The notes beneath the pieces were generated by a model. It was not told the DNA's origin and made no database searches. It saw only the letters and a program-made list of their open reading frames with translations. DNA of 64,000 nt from NCBI GenBank assembly GCA_026004615.1, contig BPJM01000007.1, forward strand, positions 62,001 through 126,000, in the 5' to 3' direction. The translations under genes and the position numbers were made by a program. The stretch is from Planctomycetota bacterium (GTDB lineage Bacteria; Planctomycetota; J058; J103). This document shows positions 8,342-16,859 of this stretch, one piece after another. Each line of letters starts with the position of its first letter. Position 1 is the first letter of the stretch.

Positions 8342-10069
8342 ATGCGCGCGGAGGACCGCGAACGGGCGATCGCGGAAGTCGCCTGCCGGCTGGTCGCCGA
8401 CAAGGTGGCCGCGGTGGCGGGCGACGGCCTGGAGTCGCTGGAAGCGCTGCTGCTCGACGCGGTCTACGAGGAGCGCCTGCGCCTGGAGCAGGCCGGGCGC
8501 GATGCGCGCGCGGCCGAGGACCGGCGCTTCATCGAGGGGGTGCGCCAGCGGCTGGTGCACGCCGGGCCGGAGGAGCTCAAGGCCCTGCTGCACGAGGTGG
8601 TCGAGCACTACGCGCGCGAGATCGCCGGCAACTTCGACCCCCGCGTCTACCAGCTCGCCACCCGGGTGGTGCCGGGGCTGCTCGCCCTGCTGCTCAACGC
8701 GCTGTCGCCCCAGCGGTTGCTGGAGCGGTTCCCGGAGCTGCCCTCGCTCAGCACCAACGTCAACGTGCGGGGCGAAGTCGAGGTGCTCAGGCGCTTGGCC
8801 GAACGCGGCACGGTCATCCTGTGCCCCACCCACCTGAGCAACCTCGACAGCCCGGTGATCGGCTGGACGCTGTATCACGTCGGACTGCCGCCGTTTCTGT
8901 ACGGCGCCGGGCTCAACCTGTTCAGCAACCCGCTCATCTCGTTCTTCATGCACAACCTCGGGGCCTACAAGGTCGACCGGAAGAAGAAGGCCCGGCTGTA
9001 CAAGGACACCCTCAAGGAGTACTGCACCGTCTCGCTCGAGTACGGCTACCACAACCTGTTCTTCCCCGGCGGCACGCGCAGCCGCTCGGGGGGGGTCGAG
9101 CCGCATCTCAAGCTGGGATTGCTCGGCTGCGGGCTGCGCGCCTTCGTGAACAACCTGCGCCGGCACGCCGAACGCCCCGACATCTACGTCGTGCCGGCGA
9201 CCATCAGCTACGGCCTGGTGCTGGAGGCCGAGACGCTCATCGACGACTACCTCAAGGAGACCGGCCGGGCGCGCTACATCATCGAGGACGACGAGTCCTC
9301 GCGCCTGAGCCGAGTCGCCAGCTTCTTCCGCGGGATCGTCAACCTGGACAGCCGGATCTACGTCACGTTCTCGCAGCCGCTGGATCTGTTCGGCAACCGG
9401 GTGGAGGCCGACGGCCGGAGCTACGACCGGCGCGGCCGGCCCATCGACACCCGGCGCTACGTCATGCGCGGCGGCGAGCCGGTGCACGACCCGCAGCGCG
9501 ACGCCGAGTACACCCGCGAGCTCGGCGAGCAGGTCCGCGCCGCCTTCGTCCGCGACAACGTGCTCCAGGCCACCCACCTCGCCGCCTTCACCCTGTTCGA
9601 GATGTTGTGGCGGCGCTTTTCGGAGCGCGACCTGTACCACCTGCTGCGCACGCCGCCCGAGCTGACGCTGCTCGCGGTGCACGAGGTGCGCGCGGCGCTC
9701 GACCGCGTGCTGGCGCGGGTGCGGGAGCTGGTGGCGCAGAGCCGGCTCCGGCTCGATCCCCGCATCCACGACGCCACCGCCGAGGCGGTCCTCGCCGAGG
9801 CGGTGCGGGTGCTCGGGACCTACCACCCCCGCGCGGTGCTGCGCCGGGTGGGCGACCGCGTCGGCGCCGGTGACCTGAACCTGCTCTTTTACTACCACAA
9901 CCGCGCGGCGGGCTACGGGCTGGAGCGGGCGGTCGTGCCCGAGGCCCGGGCGGTGCCGGCGTTCGATCTGTCGCGCCGGCCCAGCGGCGAGCCGCTGCTG
10001 CCGCCGAGCGAGCCGCCGCCCCAGATCCGACCGCCGGTGCCGGCCGGGCTCGAGGAGCTGGTGGCATGA
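8342..10069 (+). CDS. plsB: glycerol-3-phosphate acyltransferase, PlsB/PlsC superfamily
   Basis: 575 residues from ATG 8342, which has GGAGGT 7 nt upstream; the frame continues upstream but without this signal. Acyltransferase block I is H-LSNL-D at 164-169, block II and III equivalents surround the FFPGGTRSRSG segment near 240-250, and block IV-like VVPATISYG follows. The arrangement and length match PlsB-like and dihydroxyacetone-phosphate-type acyltransferases rather than short PlsC. It would put the first acyl chain on sn-glycerol-3-phosphate at the inner membrane. It overlaps gpsA by 4 bp, the enzyme that makes its substrate, which strongly supports the call. TATACT at 8307-8312 is a possible -10. 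Confidence 0.87.
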   Translation: MRAEDRERAIAEVACRLVADKVAAVAGDGLESLEALLLDAVYEERLRLEQAGRDARAAEDRRFIEGVRQRLVHAGPEELKALLHEVVEHYAREIAGNFDPRVYQLATRVVPGLLALLLNALSPQRLLERFPELPSLSTNVNVRGEVEVLRRLAERGTVILCPTHLSNLDSPVIGWTLYHVGLPPFLYGAGLNLFSNPLISFFMHNLGAYKVDRKKKARLYKDTLKEYCTVSLEYGYHNLFFPGGTRSRSGGVEPHLKLGLLGCGLRAFVNNLRRHAERPDIYVVPATISYGLVLEAETLIDDYLKETGRARYIIEDDESSRLSRVASFFRGIVNLDSRIYVTFSQPLDLFGNRVEADGRSYDRRGRPIDTRRYVMRGGEPVHDPQRDAEYTRELGEQVRAAFVRDNVLQATHLAAFTLFEMLWRRFSERDLYHLLRTPPELTLLAVHEVRAALDRVLARVRELVAQSRLRLDPRIHDATAEAVLAEAVRVLGTYHPRAVLRRVGDRVGAGDLNLLFYYHNRAAGYGLERAVVPEARAVPAFDLSRRPSGEPLLPPSEPPPQIRPPVPAGLEELVA

Positions 10070-11103
10070 GCGCCGCCGTGCAGGACGAGCCGACGCCGGT
10101 CGCGGTGCTGGGCGGCGGGGCGTGGGGCACGACGATCGCGCACCTGCTCGCCGGTCGCGGCCGCCGGGTGCTCTTGTGGCTGCGCGATCCCGAGATCGCC
10201 GAGGAGATCCGGCGCCAGCGCACCAACCGCCGCTATACCGGCGAGACGCGCCTGGCGCGCGGCATCGAGCCCCACACCGAGCTGGCCGAGGTGGCCTCGG
10301 CCGCCGAGCTGTTGTTCCTCGCCGTGCCGCTGGCGGGCGTGCGCGAGGTCGCCTACCGGCTCGGCGAGGTGCTGACCGGCGAGCAGATCGTGATCTCGTG
10401 CGCCAAGGGGCTGGAGCGCGGCACGCACCGGCGCGCGAGCGAGATCGTCAAGGAGGAGACCTGTATCAAGAAGGTGGGGGTGCTGAGCGGCCCCAATCTC
10501 GCGCGCGAGATCCTGGCCGGCCAGCCGTGCGCGACCGTGGTCGCCTCCCGCTTCCAGGAGGTGACCGCACGCGCCACCGCCGCGATCATGGGGCCGGGCT
10601 TCCGCGTCTACGCCTCCAGCGACGTGATCGGGGTCGAGCTCGCCGGCGCGCTCAAGAACATCATCGCGCTCGCCGCCGGCATCTCGACCGGACTCGGCTT
10701 CGGCGCCAACTCGCTGGCGGCGCTCATCACCCGCGGGCTGGTCGAGATGACCCGCTATGTGACCGCGTGCGGCGGGGATGCGCGCACGCTCACCGGGCTG
10801 GCCGGGGTGGGCGATCTGATCGCGACCTGTAGCTCGGAGCTCTCCCGCAACCACCAGGTCGGCCGCCGGCTGGCGCGCGGGGAGTCCCTGGATGCGATCC
10901 TCGCCACCCTGGGGCATGTCGCCGAGGGCGTCGGCACCACGCAGGCCATCGTGGAGCACGCGCGCGAGCTGGGCTGCGAGATGCCCATCGCCCAGGGGGT
11001 CTACGCGGTGTTGTTCGAGGGCGCGGCCCCGCTGGATGTGCTGCGCGAGCTCATGGCGCGCCCGCCGCGCCGCGAGATCGGGATCGGGGCGGCGCTCGGA
11101 TGA
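10066..11103 (+). CDS. gpsA: NAD(P)-dependent glycerol-3-phosphate dehydrogenase
   Basis: 345 residues, normal length. The N-terminal Rossmann motif is LGGGAWGTTIA and the segment ISCAKGLERGT carries the catalytic-site Lys region. GPNLAREI, VELAGALKNIIALAAG (second catalytic Lys) and the C-terminal GLAGVGDL motif are all present. It reduces dihydroxyacetone phosphate to sn-glycerol-3-phosphate for phospholipid synthesis. The start ATG overlaps the acyltransferase stop (ATGA), so the producer and consumer of glycerol-3-phosphate are translationally coupled. Confidence 0.97.
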   Translation: MSAAVQDEPTPVAVLGGGAWGTTIAHLLAGRGRRVLLWLRDPEIAEEIRRQRTNRRYTGETRLARGIEPHTELAEVASAAELLFLAVPLAGVREVAYRLGEVLTGEQIVISCAKGLERGTHRRASEIVKEETCIKKVGVLSGPNLAREILAGQPCATVVASRFQEVTARATAAIMGPGFRVYASSDVIGVELAGALKNIIALAAGISTGLGFGANSLAALITRGLVEMTRYVTACGGDARTLTGLAGVGDLIATCSSELSRNHQVGRRLARGESLDAILATLGHVAEGVGTTQAIVEHARELGCEMPIAQGVYAVLFEGAAPLDVLRELMARPPRREIGIGAALG

Positions 11104-11248
11104 GCACTGCCGCGCCGCTGCCGCCGGTGCGCGCGCACGAGCAGCCCTCCGTGCTCTCCGGACCCACAGCGCGCTCGTTCGGCCACCCCGTCCTGCCGGC
11201 GCCGCCACCCTCGCCCCGTCGTGCTCGCCCGGCCGGATGCCATGCGCC

Positions 11249-12103
11249 ATGACTGCCGGCTACCGCTACCCCTTCGAGCGCCGCACCCTCCGCGCGCTGC
11301 CGCCCTCGTACGCCGGCCCGATCGACATCTGGGACATCGACCAGACCTACCTCGATACCCGGCTCGGCCGGCTGCGCGACCTGGTGCGGACGGCGCTGGA
11401 GAGCGCCGCGGACAAGCGGGCGCGGCCGGGGGTCGCCACCCTGTTGCGGGCGCTGCGTGGGGGCGCGCCGGCATCCCCTCCAGGCGGCCCGGCGGCCGGG
11501 CCGGTACCGCTGTTCTTCATCAGCGCCAGCCCGCCCCAGCTCCGCGCTGTGCTCGAGGAGAAGATGCGGCTCGATGGCATCGCGTGGGACGGCATCGCGC
11601 TCAAGGACCACCTGGCGCTGCTCGCCGCGCGCAGGTGGCGCGAGCTGGTCCGCCACGTCGCCTACAAGCTGACGGCGCTGCTCACCTACCGGCTGGACTG
11701 GCCGCCCGGGGCACGCGAGTGGCTGTACGGGGATGACGGCGAGAGCGACCCGCGGATCTACTCGCTCTACGCCGGCATCCGCGCCGGCGAACTCGGCGGC
11801 GAGGCGCTCCGTGCCCAGCTCGCACACTCGCACGTCACCGAGGCGGACCGCCACGCGATCGTGGCGCTCGCCGCCGAGACGGCGCGCCTCTGTCCGCCGC
11901 CGCCCGGCGGCTCGGTCGAGGGGATCTTCATCCTGCGCACCCGCCCGCACGGCGGCCCCGATCTGAGCGAATACCCGCGGGTGACGGTCTGTGCCGACGC
12001 GGCGGAGCTGGCGCGCGAACTCCACCGCCGCGGCCGGATCGACCAGCAGACCGTCGAGCGGGTGACCGAGGAGGTCCGGCGCGCGGCGGCCGCAGGCCCG
12101 TAG
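11249..12103 (+). CDS. App1/DUF2183-like phosphatase (HAD fold)
   Basis: 284 residues from ATG 11249; an in-frame ATG at 11237 is an alternative, and neither has a strong ribosome site. It has HAD motif I as DIDQT (residues 29-33), a motif II-like FFISASPPQL near 89-98, a Lys-containing KDH segment near 119-121, and GDDGESDPRIY at 161-171, which closely follows the GDSGExDPEIY pattern of App1-type phosphatidate phosphatases. Family members remove phosphate from phosphatidate or related lipids. The catalytic second Asp of DxDxT is kept. Position just after plsB-gpsA suggests phospholipid turnover, though the exact substrate is inference. Confidence 0.72.
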   Translation: MTAGYRYPFERRTLRALPPSYAGPIDIWDIDQTYLDTRLGRLRDLVRTALESAADKRARPGVATLLRALRGGAPASPPGGPAAGPVPLFFISASPPQLRAVLEEKMRLDGIAWDGIALKDHLALLAARRWRELVRHVAYKLTALLTYRLDWPPGAREWLYGDDGESDPRIYSLYAGIRAGELGGEALRAQLAHSHVTEADRHAIVALAAETARLCPPPPGGSVEGIFILRTRPHGGPDLSEYPRVTVCADAAELARELHRRGRIDQQTVERVTEEVRRAAAAGP

Positions 12104-12160
12104 CGGCCCCCTCCGCGCAGCGCTCCGCCGCCGGCAGCCCCGGGCAGCCGTGCGGTCCGC

Positions 12161-13750
12161 TCACACCCAGGTGTTGGGGATCACGCTCGGGCGCAGATCC
12201 CGCAGCCCGTCGACCAGGATGGGCAGCAGCTCGGCGGCTTCGCGCGGCGGCGGCACCCGCTGGGTCAGCGCCCGCTCGAACCGCTCGATCGCCGCCAGCG
12301 CCTCCGCCCGCGACAGCTGGCTGAAGTCCGGCGGCTGGAGCCCCAGTGCCCGATACCCGGCCTCGATCTGCGCGCCGAACGTCTCCTGGAAGCGGACCTT
12401 CACCGGATGGTCGAAGAAGATGAGCCGGATCGTCTGGTCGCGCAGGCGCTCCAGCGCCGGCCGCTCGCCCGCGGGCAGCGCCGGGTTGCCGAGCAGTTCC
12501 TGCACCCGCCGGTAGTAATCGCGCAGCGGGCCGCGCTGGGTGTCCTGGACCGTCTGCTCGCCGCGGAAGCAGGCGTCGTAGGTGGCCTGCATGCCCTCCA
12601 GCTCGGCGCGCACCTCGGCGAGCGGGCGGCTCGGGCCGGCGGCCTGGTAGCCGTCCTCGATGTTCCAGGTCGCCACGTTCTCGCCCTTGCGGGTGCCGGC
12701 CGCCAGCCGCCGCTCGACCGCCCCGTAGTCGTGGCCGCGGGTGGCGCGCTCCCAGATCCGGTTGTGGATCATGGCACCGCTCCAGGTCCCGGGCGCCGAA
12801 TCGCCATACGCCCAGAATGTCTTCAGGTTGGGGAACATGGCCCGGAACCGCTGGACGTGCTGCTCGCTGGAGGAGTAGCAGCCCGCGATCATGAAGTCCT
12901 CGACCTGCGCCGCGGCGCGCGGGAACGCCTTGAGCAAGCTCTCCAGCGTCTCCAGCCCGAAAAACCCGTTGTTGTCGCCCCACACCCCGCTGCCGACGCT
13001 GTGGCCCGAGAGCACCATGCGCTCCAGCCGCACGTTGCCGCGCTCGGCCTCCACCAGCGCCTGCATGACCTGGGCCACCTCGTCGCGCGCGTCGCGGCCG
13101 GTCGCCTCCAGGATGCGCTCCAGCTCCGCCGCCTTGTCCCCGCTCACCCCCAGGGCGGCGACATAGCCCCGGATCCCCTCCGGGGTGGTCAGATCGAAGG
13201 TCTGCCGGCGGCCGCCGGCGCTCAGCGTCACCTGGTCGTCGACCGCGGTGTCGAACACGCCCCGCACCCGCACCCCGCGCCGCTCGAGGTCCTTCGCCTC
13301 GTGGCGGGCGTACTGCCCCATGCCGACGAACAGCAGCTCCTCGCGCGCCGGTCCGCGCGGCCGCACCGCCCCGAGCTGCAGCGCCTCGTCCAGGCGCGCC
13401 AGGGTCTCGGCGTCCACGACCCCGGTCGGCGTCAGCCCCTGCGCGCGCTGAAACGCCGCCACGGCCCGCTCGGTGCCGCGGCCGAAGCGACCGTCGACCC
13501 CCTGGGGGTCATAGCCGAGCGAGGCGAGCAACCGCTGCACCGCCTCGACGGCCTCGCTCCGCTCGGAGGGGTTGAAGCCGAGCGTGGCCTGGCCCGCAGC
13601 GATCTCGCCGAGCACCGCGGCGTACCGGTCGAGCTGCTCGCTGCCGAGGCGGACCGTACCCGGCGCCGGGCCCGCCTCCGAGCTGGCTGCCTCGGGCTGC
13701 TCGAAGCCGGGAGTTGCTCCCGGCCCACCGATCGCGCCGATGTTGCTCAT
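12161..13750 (-). CDS. peptidoglycan-binding protein with caspase-like His/Cys region
   Basis: 529 residues from ATG 13750, with GGAGGGG 5 nt upstream. There is no signal peptide; the first 40 residues are Gly/Ala/Pro-rich. Residues about 68-122 form a PG_binding_1 domain (VQRLLASLGYDPQGVDGRFG...AVAAFQ). Residues about 137-330 contain SGHSVGSGVWGDN (His250) and FMIAGCYSSSEQ (Cys291), spaced as in caspase/clostripain-type peptidases, with strand-like sequence before each. The last 150 residues are helical and unrecognised. The dyad is seen; peptidase activity is inferred. The lack of a leader suggests delivery by a dedicated secretion route or a cytoplasmic role. No obvious partner gene is adjacent. 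Confidence 0.6.
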   Translation of the reverse strand: MSNIGAIGGPGATPGFEQPEAASSEAGPAPGTVRLGSEQLDRYAAVLGEIAAGQATLGFNPSERSEAVEAVQRLLASLGYDPQGVDGRFGRGTERAVAAFQRAQGLTPTGVVDAETLARLDEALQLGAVRPRGPAREELLFVGMGQYARHEAKDLERRGVRVRGVFDTAVDDQVTLSAGGRRQTFDLTTPEGIRGYVAALGVSGDKAAELERILEATGRDARDEVAQVMQALVEAERGNVRLERMVLSGHSVGSGVWGDNNGFFGLETLESLLKAFPRAAAQVEDFMIAGCYSSSEQHVQRFRAMFPNLKTFWAYGDSAPGTWSGAMIHNRIWERATRGHDYGAVERRLAAGTRKGENVATWNIEDGYQAAGPSRPLAEVRAELEGMQATYDACFRGEQTVQDTQRGPLRDYYRRVQELLGNPALPAGERPALERLRDQTIRLIFFDHPVKVRFQETFGAQIEAGYRALGLQPPDFSQLSRAEALAAIERFERALTQRVPPPREAAELLPILVDGLRDLRPSVIPNTWV

Positions 13751-14055
13751 CTGCACCCCTCCGGGTCGCGCGGGCGAGCACGCCAGCCGCCCCGCGCCCC
13801 TTGCCTCGAGTGTAACCCGAACCGCAGACCCGGCCAAACGCCGAGCCGCCCCCCCGGCCCCTCTGCCGGTCCCACCGGGCCTTGCCTCCTCCTCAAGCAA
13901 GCGCAGGGCCGGCTGCCGAGGCCGCGCTCCGGCTGGCCGCGGGCAATCGCAACTGCCGTCACACGCACGGATTGCGCCGGGCCTCGCCGGGCGCCGGCAG
14001 CGCGCCTGCGTGCCAGGCTCGGTTTCATTTCGCTCGCAACGCCGTGCCGGACCGA
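13751..14055. other. intergenic region, no gene recognised
   Basis: About 305 bp between two leftward genes. Minus-strand frames exist but are Arg/Gly-rich without ribosome sites or family features. It may hold the promoter for the caspase-like gene, but no clear hexamer pair was found. Confidence 0.4.
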
Positions 14056-14868
14056 TCAGGGCGCACCGCCGCCGAGGCGGCGCGCGCTCGCCGCCCGCCC
14101 CACCTCCGCCCAGCGCGGACCCAGATCCCGCTCGCGCAGGCCCGCCCGCGGGCGCCCCTCCCGCAGCACGAAGACCGCGTACGCGATCGCATAGGCGCCC
14201 ACCACGTCGATCGTGTAGTGCAGGTGCGAGAGGAACACGCTCGCCACCACCAGCACGTGCAGCACCAGCACCGGCCAGCGCAGCCAGCGCAGCGGCCACG
14301 CATAGAGCAGCAACAGGAACGTGCTCGCGGTGTGCCCGGAGAAGAACAGGTCCTTGGTCAGATAGATGTGCGCCGCATCCCGCACGAACACCCCGAAGGG
14401 GTCGAGCAGCTCGCCGATGGCATGGAGCTGCGTCCCGGGATCGAGTCCGGCGTTCCCGTCCCCGCCGCGCGCCGGCCCCAGTCCGGTCAGCGGAATCGTG
14501 AGCCCGCGCAGCAGCGAGACCAGCCCGCCCGCGATCATGTAGCGGATGAACCGGCGCGGGCGCGCGCAGAGCAGCGCCACCGCCCCCGGCACGTACGCCA
14601 CGAGCCACAGCACGTAGTTGTACCGATCGACCCAGGCCACGTACGGCACCAGGTCCAGCACCAGATCGCGCAGCCGGTGCGGCGCCGGCCGCGCCTCGTT
14701 CCAGACCGCCAGCGCCGTCATGACCGCGAAGCAGGCGTAGCGGAAGGCGAGCGCGCCGAGCACCGCCAGCACCAGCGCCACCAGCGCCCGGCCGCGCCCC
14801 CGCTCCGGCGGCACGCCATGCTGCGGACACCTGCCCGCCCGCACCTCCTCCAGCGCCGCTCCGGTCAT
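14056..14868 (-). CDS. PAP2_C / sphingomyelin-synthase-like integral membrane phosphotransferase
   Basis: 270 residues from ATG 14868, with about five or six hydrophobic segments. It carries the lipid phosphate phosphatase/sphingomyelin synthase catalytic triad: SGHT (His179) at the end of one helix and HYTID (His217, Asp221) in the next. The HYTID form and spacing are those of the sphingomyelin-synthase-like PAP2_C branch rather than classic PAP2 phosphatases. In that branch a head group is moved between lipids through a His intermediate on the outer leaflet. The substrate here is unknown. The gene is preceded by no obvious ribosome site, so the start is uncertain. Confidence 0.72.
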   Translation of the reverse strand: MTGAALEEVRAGRCPQHGVPPERGRGRALVALVLAVLGALAFRYACFAVMTALAVWNEARPAPHRLRDLVLDLVPYVAWVDRYNYVLWLVAYVPGAVALLCARPRRFIRYMIAGGLVSLLRGLTIPLTGLGPARGGDGNAGLDPGTQLHAIGELLDPFGVFVRDAAHIYLTKDLFFSGHTASTFLLLLYAWPLRWLRWPVLVLHVLVVASVFLSHLHYTIDVVGAYAIAYAVFVLREGRPRAGLRERDLGPRWAEVGRAASARRLGGGAP

Positions 14869-14997
14869 GGCGCGGGATGATAGCCCGGGCCGGACGGGCT
14901 GCCAGAGCGCACACCCCTGAGCGGCGGCCGCGGCTGCGCGCGCCGCTCGCCCCGCTACCGGTGCTTTGGCACCGCGGCGCAACTCGGGCGCCGCCCT

Positions 14998-15025
14998 TTG
15001 CCGGGGCCCGGAGCCGTGTTAGAAT
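14998..15025 (+). promoter_or_regulatory. sigma70-type promoter for the 5'-nucleotidase gene
   Basis: TTGCCG (14998-15003) and TAGAAT (15020-15025) with a 16-bp spacer. A start near 15032 would leave a leader of about 35 nt that contains the GGGAGGG ribosome site of the gene at 15067. Confidence 0.6.
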
Positions 15026-15066
15026 CGCGCGCCTTTCGAGCTGCGCGGGCGCGGGAGGGCCCCGGC

Positions 15067-16800
15067 ATGCGCGTGCGATCGCAGACCCGGCAGCGAGGGC
15101 GTTCCCGCGGGCCCGCCGCGGCGGCGCTGCTCGGCTGCGGGAGCCTGCTCGCACTGGTGATGCTGGTGGCGTGCGGGGGCGCCCCCGCCGCCGGCCCGGC
15201 GACAGAGCCCGGTGCCCCGGCGCGGCCGACGAGCGTCGTGCTCACCGTGCTGCACACCGGGGACTGGCACGGCCATGCCTTCCCGGACGCTGGCCCTGAC
15301 GGCACCCTGCGGGGCGGCGTCATCGCGGCGGCGGCGGCGGTGGCGCGCGTGCGCGCCGAGCGGCCCGGCGCGGTGCTGGTGCTGGATGCGGGCGATCTGC
15401 TCTCGGGCCCGCCGGTGGTCGGGCTGAGCGACGCGGGCGGCGTCAGGGGCGCACCGTTCGTCCGCTTCTGGGAGGCGATCCAGTACGACGCGTTTGCGCT
15501 CGGCAACCACGAGTTCGACCACGGACGCACCAACCTCCTCGCGCTGCTGGCCCAGATCGAGACCCCGGCGCTGTGCGCGAACCTGCTCGCCACGGCACCG
15601 CAGCCCCCCCCGGCCCAGGCCGCCGCGGCCGGTGCGGCGCCGGCCCCGCCCGCGCCTGCCCTGCCGGTCGCGCCCTACCTGGTGCTGGAGCGGGCCGGGC
15701 TGCGGGTGGCGGTGATCGGACTGATCACCTCCGAGCTCGAGGGCCTGGTGGACCGCGAGGCGCTCGCCGGGATGCGGCTCGTGCCCGCGGCGGAGGCGCT
15801 GCGCCGGCTCATGCCCGAGCTGGAACGCATATCGGACCTGCAGCTGGTGCTGACCCACTGCGGGATCGAGGAGGACACGGAGCTGGCCCGCAGCGTGCCG
15901 GGCATCGACGCGATCCTCGGCGGCCACAGCCACCTGCGTCTGGAGCAGCCGCGCGTGGTGGCGGGGGTGCCCATCTGCCACGCGGGAGCACATGGTCGCG
16001 AGCTCGGCCGGCTCGAGCTCACGCTCGAACCTCCCGGCGCGCCCGGCGCCGGAGAAGCTACCGGGCGCGGCTGGCGCGTGCGCGGCTTCGCCTACCGGCT
16101 GTTGCCGCTCGTGCGGACCGCCGAGGCGGAGCGCCGGGTACCGGGAGCGCTGCTGGTGGCCGAGCGCGAGCTGCGCGAGCAGGTGGCGGGGCTGGAGCGC
16201 GAGGTGGTGGGCGCGCTCGAGCAGCGGCTCGGCCGGGAGCACCACGCCGACAGCGCGCTCGGGGGCGCGGTCGCCGAGGCGCTGCGCGCGGCGGCGGCGG
16301 CCGACCTCGGCGCCATCAACAGCGGCGGGTTGCGGGCCGACCTCGGCCCCGGTCCGGTCACGCGCGCCCAGCTGATCACCGCCTTGCCCTTCGGCAACCC
16401 CGTCGTGGTGCTCGAGCTGCGCGGCAGCGAGCTGCTCGAGGTGCTCGCGCACAACGCGCGCGCCGCCGCCACCCGCAGCCACGGCATCCTGCAGACCGCG
16501 GGGGTGGTCTGCCGCTACGCGGTCGAGCCCGAGGGCAGCGTGCGGCTGCTCGCCGCCGAGGTCGGAGGGCGGCCTGTGGATCCGGAGCGCACCTACCGGC
16601 TGGCGACGAACAGCTACGTGGCGTTCAGCCAGGCGCGCAAGTACCTCGGGCTGGAGCCCGCGCGCGAGCGGGCGCACGAGCTCCGGCTGACGGTGCGCGA
16701 GGCGGTCGAGCAGGCGCTCGTGGCCGGGCGGCTCTTGCCCCCGGCGGCCCCGCGCCTGGTGCGCGCGCAGCCAGCCGAGCCCGCGGGGGTGGGCCGGTGA
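15067..16800 (+). CDS. 5'-nucleotidase/2',3'-cyclic phosphodiesterase-type lipoprotein (UshA family)
   Basis: 577 residues from ATG 15067 with GGGAGGG 7 nt upstream. The signal peptide ends in a lipobox LVAC, with Cys36 as the lipidated residue. The N-terminal calcineurin-like domain has GDWHGH (65-70), DAGDLL, GNHEFDHG, a TH motif and GGHSH, all metal ligands of the family. The C-terminal 5_nucleotid_C domain has NSGGLRADL and the ALPFGNPVVVLELRG segment. It would hydrolyse nucleotides or other organophosphates in the periplasm. The next gene, a transporter of the organophosphate family, starts at its stop codon or 60 nt after, suggesting a salvage pair. Confidence 0.88.
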   Translation: MRVRSQTRQRGRSRGPAAAALLGCGSLLALVMLVACGGAPAAGPATEPGAPARPTSVVLTVLHTGDWHGHAFPDAGPDGTLRGGVIAAAAAVARVRAERPGAVLVLDAGDLLSGPPVVGLSDAGGVRGAPFVRFWEAIQYDAFALGNHEFDHGRTNLLALLAQIETPALCANLLATAPQPPPAQAAAAGAAPAPPAPALPVAPYLVLERAGLRVAVIGLITSELEGLVDREALAGMRLVPAAEALRRLMPELERISDLQLVLTHCGIEEDTELARSVPGIDAILGGHSHLRLEQPRVVAGVPICHAGAHGRELGRLELTLEPPGAPGAGEATGRGWRVRGFAYRLLPLVRTAEAERRVPGALLVAERELREQVAGLEREVVGALEQRLGREHHADSALGGAVAEALRAAAAADLGAINSGGLRADLGPGPVTRAQLITALPFGNPVVVLELRGSELLEVLAHNARAAATRSHGILQTAGVVCRYAVEPEGSVRLLAAEVGGRPVDPERTYRLATNSYVAFSQARKYLGLEPARERAHELRLTVREAVEQALVAGRLLPPAAPRLVRAQPAEPAGVGR

Positions 16801-16859
16801 GCGGTGCGGGGAGCAGGCGGGCGGCCGAGCGGGGCAGCTGCGGAGCGGACGGCGCGATC

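Noticed and set aside
13882..14880. Rightward frame of 332 codons opposite the PAP2_C gene
   Set aside because: The minus strand has a complete catalytic triad and membrane helices; this frame is Arg/Gln/His-rich antisense.
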